The translations under genes were made by a program, and so were the position numbers. Under the pieces are notes generated by a model that searched no databases, was not told the origin of the DNA, and worked only from the letters and a program-made list of their open reading frames with translations. 64,000 nucleotides of DNA from TMED14 sp038145075 (GTDB lineage: Bacteria; Bacteroidota; Bacteroidia; Flavobacteriales; Schleiferiaceae), in NCBI GenBank assembly GCA_038145075.1, contig JAYQOY010000001.1, positions 81,238 to 145,237 of the forward strand. Reading direction: 5' to 3'. Below, in pieces: positions 59,574 to 64,000 of the stretch. Numbering within the stretch: the stretch's first letter is position 1; the number at the start of each line of letters is the position of its first letter.

Positions 59574-59921
59574 ATGGACCTGATTAAATACGTCCAAGAA
59601 AAGTATGTAGAGGCCAAAGAGTTCCCCAGCTTCCAAGCGGGTGATACCATCACGGTGTACTACTTGATTCGTGAAGGTGAAAAGACGCGCACGCAGTTCT
59701 TCCGCGGCGATGTCCTCCAGCGCAGCGGCTCTGGTGTAACGGAAACCTTTACCATCCGTAAAATGTCTGGCAACATCGGCGTGGAGCGTATCTTCCCCGT
59801 GAACATGCCCAACCTGGAGAAAATCGAGGTGAACAAGCGTGGTAAAGTACGTCGTGCACGTATCTTCTACCAGCGTGAGCGCACCGGCAAGTCTGCACGT
59901 ATCAAAGAGCGTCGCGGATAA
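59574..59921 (+). CDS. rplS: 50S ribosomal protein L19
   Basis: 115 residues, usual length. QAGDTITVYYLIREGEKTRTQFFRG, VTETFTIRKMSGNIGVERIFP and RRARIFYQRERTGKSARIKE are canonical. The ATG at 59574 begins MDLIKYVQEKY; the ATG-like codon 8 residues earlier is less suitable. Terminated by a strong hairpin at 59944. Confidence 0.97.
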   Translation: MDLIKYVQEKYVEAKEFPSFQAGDTITVYYLIREGEKTRTQFFRGDVLQRSGSGVTETFTIRKMSGNIGVERIFPVNMPNLEKIEVNKRGKVRRARIFYQRERTGKSARIKERRG

Positions 59922-59943
59922 GCCGAAAGGCATCCATAAACTT

Positions 59944-59970
59944 AAAAGGCCCCACTCGGGGCCTTTTTTT
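59944..59970 (+). terminator. Rho-independent terminator after rplS
   Basis: Stem AAAAGGCCCC/GGGGCCTTTT with ACTC loop, followed by T residues, 22 bp after the rplS stop. Confidence 0.9.
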
Positions 59971-60007
59971 ATGACTTTAAAAATTGGTTTGCGCGTGAAA
60001 CCCTCCT

Positions 60008-61951
60008 CTACTTCGTAAGAACTTGGAAGACCGTGCGGCGGTTCTTTGCCCGGCCTTCAGGAAGGCGATTGTCGGCAATGGGTTGGCTGTCGCCATAGCC
60101 TTTAGCACGCATTTGGGCAGCCGGAACCCCTTGGCTGAGAAGATATGCATGTACCGCCTCGGCTCTGCGTTGCGAAAGAACTTGATTGTCTCCGGGGCGT
60201 CCAACGTTGTCGGTATGTCCTTGCAACTCTATGGTCATCGAAGGGTGCGCTTGGAGGTAGGCCACAAAAGGGGCCAGCGAAGCTTTGTCCAGGGCGGACA
60301 TTTGGTAGCTGTTGGTGGCGAATTGAATTGAATTCAAGGAGAAGCTCTCGCCCACTTCTAAACGCTTTGCCTCGAGCAAGGGCACTTCTGCCTCTTCGTC
60401 CCGAGGATCTACTTCTATGCGCACCGCCGTGTAACCAACTTCGGGATTCTCCACGCTTATGACGTAATCCGCGGCATTTGGTGTGGCTAAGACTGCGGTA
60501 TAGGTTCCACTCGCGGCATCTACCCGAACGCGCGTAATCTCCCGCGTTTGAAGATTCTCGATGCGCAAACTCACCCCATCGGGCAGCACATCCGCACCTT
60601 CGACTTTACCTGTCAGGAAGGTAACAGCATCTGCAGTCGCCGAAGCAGGTAGCGGAAAGCCGTAAAAATCATATCCGGAACCCGCAGGTAAGTCGCCTAC
60701 CTTTTCATTGCTCGAGAAGTAGGCCATGGGGGATTTGGCCGCCACGGCAAAGCCTACTTCGGCCCGCTCCGTATTGATGGGATAGCCCAAATTTTGGGGT
60801 GCCGACGCCCCGTTGAGGTTGGCGACAAATACGTCAAAATCACCCAAGCCCGGATGGCCGTTAGACGAGAAGAACAAGGTGTGCCCGTCCGCATGCAAGA
60901 AGGGACTTTTCTCATCGTCCGGGGTATTTATGCGTGGACCCATATTTTGGGGCTCGGACCAGGATCCGTCCGGCTGGCGCAAAACTTCGTACAGATCAAG
61001 GCCTCCGAGCCCGCCCTTTCGGTTGGACGTGAAAATTAAACGGTCGCCATTGGCCGAAAGCGTCGGCTGGCTCTCCCATGAGTCCGGCAAGTTGACCGTC
61101 GGTAGGTCCTTGAAATCCAACCAAACGTCATAGGTGTTTTGAACCAAGAAGATGTCGCAATTGCGGTAGCCATTCCCCAGCAGCTTGCAAGAGGTCAAGG
61201 CCATCCAGCGGTTATCGGCGGTTAGACTCGGTCCGCCTTCGTTAAAGCCCTGATTGAAGGGGGGTGCAAGAGGCGTGATTTCAATAACGCCATTTTCCGT
61301 TTGTCGACCGATGCAGAATTCTTCTTTGAGTCGTCGAATGGGCGCTGGGCCGCTTTTGCGGTCCAAAACTTCCTGCCTCCGCGTGAAGTACCATAGGCGC
61401 TCGTCGGGACTCAGTACGCCTAAGAACTCATCCGCGGAAGCATCCAAACCCTTGATTCGATAAGGGGTAAAATCAATAGGATGCTGCTTGAGCGAATCCA
61501 CGACCGCCCACGCCTTGACTTGGCGCTTAGCTTCCGCTACAAAGGGAGAGCCTGCGGGAGCGGAAGCGATAAATTCAGCGAATAGCCTTTCCGCGTCTGC
61601 CTGGCGGCCTTGTCCGGCCCACAGCGCTCCAAGCTTGTAGCGCAAATCGGGACAGTAGTCGGGGCAAACCTGGTACACTTGGTGGAACAGCGAGGCCGCA
61701 GCTTCCGGACGGCCGGAAAGCAGGTTCCATTCCGCGGACAAATAGTGAAAGTGAATGCGTTGCTCGGGCGATTTACGCTCGATGGCATTGAGGTACACGC
61801 GTCCCATGTTCACGTCGGCACGATCTAAGGCTTGCTCCGCTTTGAGGACCTCGGCCGAAGGTGCGGGGGCTGCATCGCAGGAACCCAGCTCCACTTGGGC
61901 GCTCAAGGGCCCAGCCAACCAAGTCACTACGAGGAAATAGGCTGGCTTCAT
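60008..61951 (-). CDS. PorE-like TPR/PD40/carboxypeptidase-like/OmpA protein
   Basis: 647 residues from the ATG at 61951. A signal peptide (MKPAYFLVVTWLAGPLSAQ) is followed by TPR-like helices (about 35-150), PD40/WD40-like beta-propeller repeats (about 170-430; PTLSANGDRLIFTSNRKGGLGGLDLY, in part; PFLHADGHTLFFSSNGHPGLGDFDVF, in part), a CarboxypepD_reg-like domain (about 440-530) and an OmpA peptidoglycan-binding domain (about 540-647; ELQGHTDNVG, LSQRRAEAVHAYL). This four-domain order is that of PorE, a type IX secretion-associated protein in Porphyromonas. The ATG gives a 4-nt ATGA overlap with the symporter gene; an ATG 3 codons earlier is also possible. Role in secretion is inferred. Confidence 0.82.
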   Translation of the reverse strand: MKPAYFLVVTWLAGPLSAQVELGSCDAAPAPSAEVLKAEQALDRADVNMGRVYLNAIERKSPEQRIHFHYLSAEWNLLSGRPEAAASLFHQVYQVCPDYCPDLRYKLGALWAGQGRQADAERLFAEFIASAPAGSPFVAEAKRQVKAWAVVDSLKQHPIDFTPYRIKGLDASADEFLGVLSPDERLWYFTRRQEVLDRKSGPAPIRRLKEEFCIGRQTENGVIEITPLAPPFNQGFNEGGPSLTADNRWMALTSCKLLGNGYRNCDIFLVQNTYDVWLDFKDLPTVNLPDSWESQPTLSANGDRLIFTSNRKGGLGGLDLYEVLRQPDGSWSEPQNMGPRINTPDDEKSPFLHADGHTLFFSSNGHPGLGDFDVFVANLNGASAPQNLGYPINTERAEVGFAVAAKSPMAYFSSNEKVGDLPAGSGYDFYGFPLPASATADAVTFLTGKVEGADVLPDGVSLRIENLQTREITRVRVDAASGTYTAVLATPNAADYVISVENPEVGYTAVRIEVDPRDEEAEVPLLEAKRLEVGESFSLNSIQFATNSYQMSALDKASLAPFVAYLQAHPSMTIELQGHTDNVGRPGDNQVLSQRRAEAVHAYLLSQGVPAAQMRAKGYGDSQPIADNRLPEGRAKNRRTVFQVLTK

Positions 61952-63345
61952 CCGCCCCATTGGCCTTCAGATTCGGCCACAGCCACGGCAACGGAGGCGT
62001 CGCCCGTGACGTTGATAACCGTTCGGCACATGTCCAAAATGCGGTCCACCGGGAAAATAATGGCAATCCACGCAGGATTGAGGCCCACGGCATCGAGGAC
62101 CATAATCAACATAATGAGACCCGCCGACGGAATGGCGGCCGCACCAATGGAGGCCATCACCGCGGTAAACACGATGGTCATTTCCTGTGCTAAGCTCAGG
62201 TCCAATCCGTGCAATTGTGCCAAAAACAACACTGCCACCGCTTGGTAGAGGCTAGTACCGTCCATGTTGACCGTAGCGCCAATGGGAAGGGTAAACTGCG
62301 AAATTTCCTCACTCACTTTGAGGTCATCGTGCACGCAATCCATGGTCACGGGCAAGGTCGCGGCTGAAGAACTGGTGCTGAAGGCCAGTAATTGCGCCGG
62401 ACGGAGGTTCTGATGGAGAAAGGAGAAGGTTTTAAGCCAGGAGTAGCCTTTTTTTCGGATCGAAAGCCAAACCAACGTCGGATACACAAGGAGGGCCATC
62501 ACCAACAGCCCTCCTACTACTGTCAGCATGTAGACGCTAAAGGAAGAGAAGAGTTCGACCAAGCGGCTGGGATCGTCGCCGGCCAACTTGGTCAAGGTGC
62601 TGGCCATCAAGGCGAATACAAAGAAGGGGGCGCCAATCATGACGATTTCCACCATTTTGATAAAGATCTGGGCGCTTTGGCTCATGAAGGCACGGAGCGT
62701 CTCGGTGCCGTCTTTGGGCAGTAGGACAATGGCGATACCAAAGAAGAGGCCAAAGAAGATCACCTGCAGCATCAAAGAATTGTTGAAGGCAAGGAAGATG
62801 TTGCTGGGTACGATGTCGACCAGGAAGGCCAAGGGACCCCGGTCGGATTCCGCACGTGCCGCCGTGATTTTATCGGTCAATTCACTGTCCGAAGCCTCCA
62901 CGGGAAGACCCGCGAGACGGTCCGCATAGGCCGGGTTGCTGCTCCACCACTGCCCATCGGGCGACGGCTTGTCGTTGGACTGCAGCCAGGCCTCAAAGCC
63001 CAGGCGGTTGTCCACGATTTGCGCTTCGGAGGCGTACGTCCCAGGCTGCGTGAGGTTGCCTAATGCCAAACCAATCAAAATCGCGATGAGGGTCGTCCCC
63101 ACGTAGAGCCCCAGGGCTTTACCGCCGATGCGGCCCAAAGCCTTGGGATCGCCTAGCTGCCCAACTCCGTCGATGATGCTAAAGAGCACCAAGGGGATGG
63201 CAATGAGTTTCAACGCATTGATAAAGATGGTGCCAAAGGGGGCGAGCCAATTTTGGGTGAAGGTGGCTCCGTCCCAGTAGGTGCTGGCCACGGCCCATAC
63301 AATGCCCAGGACCATGCCCAGGATGATTTTCGTATGCAGTTTCAT
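61948..63345 (-). CDS. Dicarboxylate/amino acid:cation symporter (DAACS family)
   Basis: 465 residues with about eight membrane segments and re-entrant hairpins. The serine-rich motif STSSSAATLPVT and the NMDGTSLYQA segment of the DctA/GltP family are present. Transports C4-dicarboxylates or glutamate/aspartate with Na+ or H+. An unusually long soluble loop (about residues 115-160) between early helices, rich in Asp/Ser/Glu, is notable. Lies 1 bp after aroC and overlaps the PorE-like gene by 4 nt. Confidence 0.9.
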   Translation of the reverse strand: MKLHTKIILGMVLGIVWAVASTYWDGATFTQNWLAPFGTIFINALKLIAIPLVLFSIIDGVGQLGDPKALGRIGGKALGLYVGTTLIAILIGLALGNLTQPGTYASEAQIVDNRLGFEAWLQSNDKPSPDGQWWSSNPAYADRLAGLPVEASDSELTDKITAARAESDRGPLAFLVDIVPSNIFLAFNNSLMLQVIFFGLFFGIAIVLLPKDGTETLRAFMSQSAQIFIKMVEIVMIGAPFFVFALMASTLTKLAGDDPSRLVELFSSFSVYMLTVVGGLLVMALLVYPTLVWLSIRKKGYSWLKTFSFLHQNLRPAQLLAFSTSSSAATLPVTMDCVHDDLKVSEEISQFTLPIGATVNMDGTSLYQAVAVLFLAQLHGLDLSLAQEMTIVFTAVMASIGAAAIPSAGLIMLIMVLDAVGLNPAWIAIIFPVDRILDMCRTVINVTGDASVAVAVAESEGQWGG

Positions 63346-63346
63346 A

Positions 63347-64000
63347 TCAAGCGTTTAGTTGATGGCGTTGCGCCAGATAGAAGTCCGCGAGCACAAGCGC
63401 TGTCATGGCTTCCACAATGGGCAGGGCGCGCGGCAAAACAGCGGGATCGTGGCGCCCTGTGATTTCTAGCGTAGTGGGATCGCCCTCGCGGGTGACTGTT
63501 TGCTGGGCCTGTCGGATGGAGGCAATAGGCTTGAAGGCCACGCTAAATTCCAGGGGCATACTGTTGGAAATTCCACCCTGTATACCGCCCGAATGATTTG
63601 TCGACGTCTGCCCCACGCCCGTAAAGGAGTCATTTTGCTGGCTTCCCGTGGAGTCTGAGCCGGCAAAACCGCTGCCAAATTCCACGCCTTTGGCCGCGTT
63701 AATGCCCAGCAAGGCATAACCCAAGCGCGCATGGAGCTTGTCAAAAACGGGTTCGCCCCAGCCCGCCGGAACACCTGCTACGTGGCAGCGAATCACTCCG
63801 CCCGCGGTATCGCCAGCATCTTTAAGGGCCAGCAAAGCAGCTTCCATTTTCTCCGCCGTTTCTGGGTGCGGACAGCCGGTTGGATGTAGAAAGGCCTCGG
63901 CCACGTTAAAATGCGCCCCCTCGGGGATGCCTACCCCTGCCATGCGCTGCACAAAGGCATGAATGTGCAGGTCAGCCGGCAGAAGGGCTTGGGCCAAGGC
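63347..64000 (-). CDS. aroC: Chorismate synthase, C-terminal part (cut by window edge)
   Basis: About 217 codons at the right edge; the start lies beyond the window. Visible motifs include RCHVAGVPAGWGEPVFDKL, GVEFGSGF, NHSGGIQGGIS and RHDPAVLPRALPIVEAM, all diagnostic of chorismate synthase, which makes chorismate from EPSP with reduced FMN. With aroK at 53 kb it belongs to the shikimate pathway. Confidence 0.94.
   Translation of the reverse strand, partial: ALAQALLPADLHIHAFVQRMAGVGIPEGAHFNVAEAFLHPTGCPHPETAEKMEAALLALKDAGDTAGGVIRCHVAGVPAGWGEPVFDKLHARLGYALLGINAAKGVEFGSGFAGSDSTGSQQNDSFTGVGQTSTNHSGGIQGGISNSMPLEFSVAFKPIASIRQAQQTVTREGDPTTLEITGRHDPAVLPRALPIVEAMTALVLADFYLAQRHQLNA

Noticed and set aside
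1..64000. CRISPR arrays, rRNA genes, prophage or insertion sequences
   Set aside because: No regularly spaced repeats with unique spacers, no rRNA-like stretches, and no transposase or phage structural genes were recognised.

Overview
This 64 kb window looks like chromosomal DNA from a member of the Bacteroidota, most likely the Flavobacteriales. The lineage markers are a protein with a gliding-motility (type B) C-terminal sorting domain, a PorE-like TPR/PD40/OmpA protein, a long NusB, DUF4294 and DUF1573 proteins, BshC, and -7 promoter boxes of the TAnnTTTG type. GC looks unusually high for that order (roughly 55% by eye). I see no rRNA, CRISPR array, insertion sequence, prophage or replication origin. 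The genes are packed tightly, and many neighbours overlap by ATGA or TAATG.

Layout. 0-2.7 kb: end of tsaD, a retropepsin-like protease, a RimK-type ligase and rsmE. 2.7-8.4 kb: hutH, then a divergent five-gene photolyase/cryptochrome operon (degenerate SDR, flavin reductase, DUF2256, FeS photolyase, DASH cryptochrome). 8.4-19 kb: hisS, an ABC-F gene, a surface-type hypothetical, guaB, a 1119-residue type IX secretion substrate, an acyl-CoA dehydrogenase and a sugar N-acetyltransferase. 19-30.7 kb: S1/P1 nuclease, an Rrf2 regulator with a cystathionine beta-synthase-like gene, rpsP-rimM, a frame-disrupted saccharopine dehydrogenase gene, pckA, phoH, a Crp/Fnr regulator, and nusB-DUF1573-yajC. 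30.7-40.6 kb: a pseudouridine synthase, a carotenoid cyclase/hydroxylase pair, pepD, a periplasmic binding-like protein, a frame-disrupted guaA, bshC, DUF4294 and a biotin carboxylase. 40.6-49.2 kb: a transaldolase-CBS fusion with a KdsC-like phosphatase, RNase Y with zapA and a coiled-coil gene, an M23 peptidase, and a TonB-dependent receptor with a solitary carboxypeptidase-regulatory-like partner. 49.2-59.9 kb: rocD, rlmD, a methyltransferase, a phosphoribosyltransferase, aroK, three tRNAs, msrB, small hypothetical proteins, a fused branched-chain/2-oxoacid dehydrogenase E1, a 2OG-Fe(II) oxygenase, trmD and rplS. 60-64 kb: the PorE-like protein, a dicarboxylate symporter and the 3-prime part of aroC.

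Three observations stand out. (1) Two perfect tandem duplications, 35 bp at 24437-24506 and 70 bp at 36139-36278, each shift the frame of an otherwise well-conserved gene. Their 1:2 length ratio hints at a common cause, biological or assembly. (2) A transaldolase fused to a CBS pair and overlapping a KdsC-like phosphatase resembles the KdsD-KdsC (Kdo) arrangement with the isomerase domain swapped for an aldolase fold; I do not recognise this as a described pathway. (3) -7 boxes lie only 4-6 nt before several start codons, suggesting leaderless mRNAs, and three divergent gene pairs carry mirror-image -7 boxes 10-16 bp apart.
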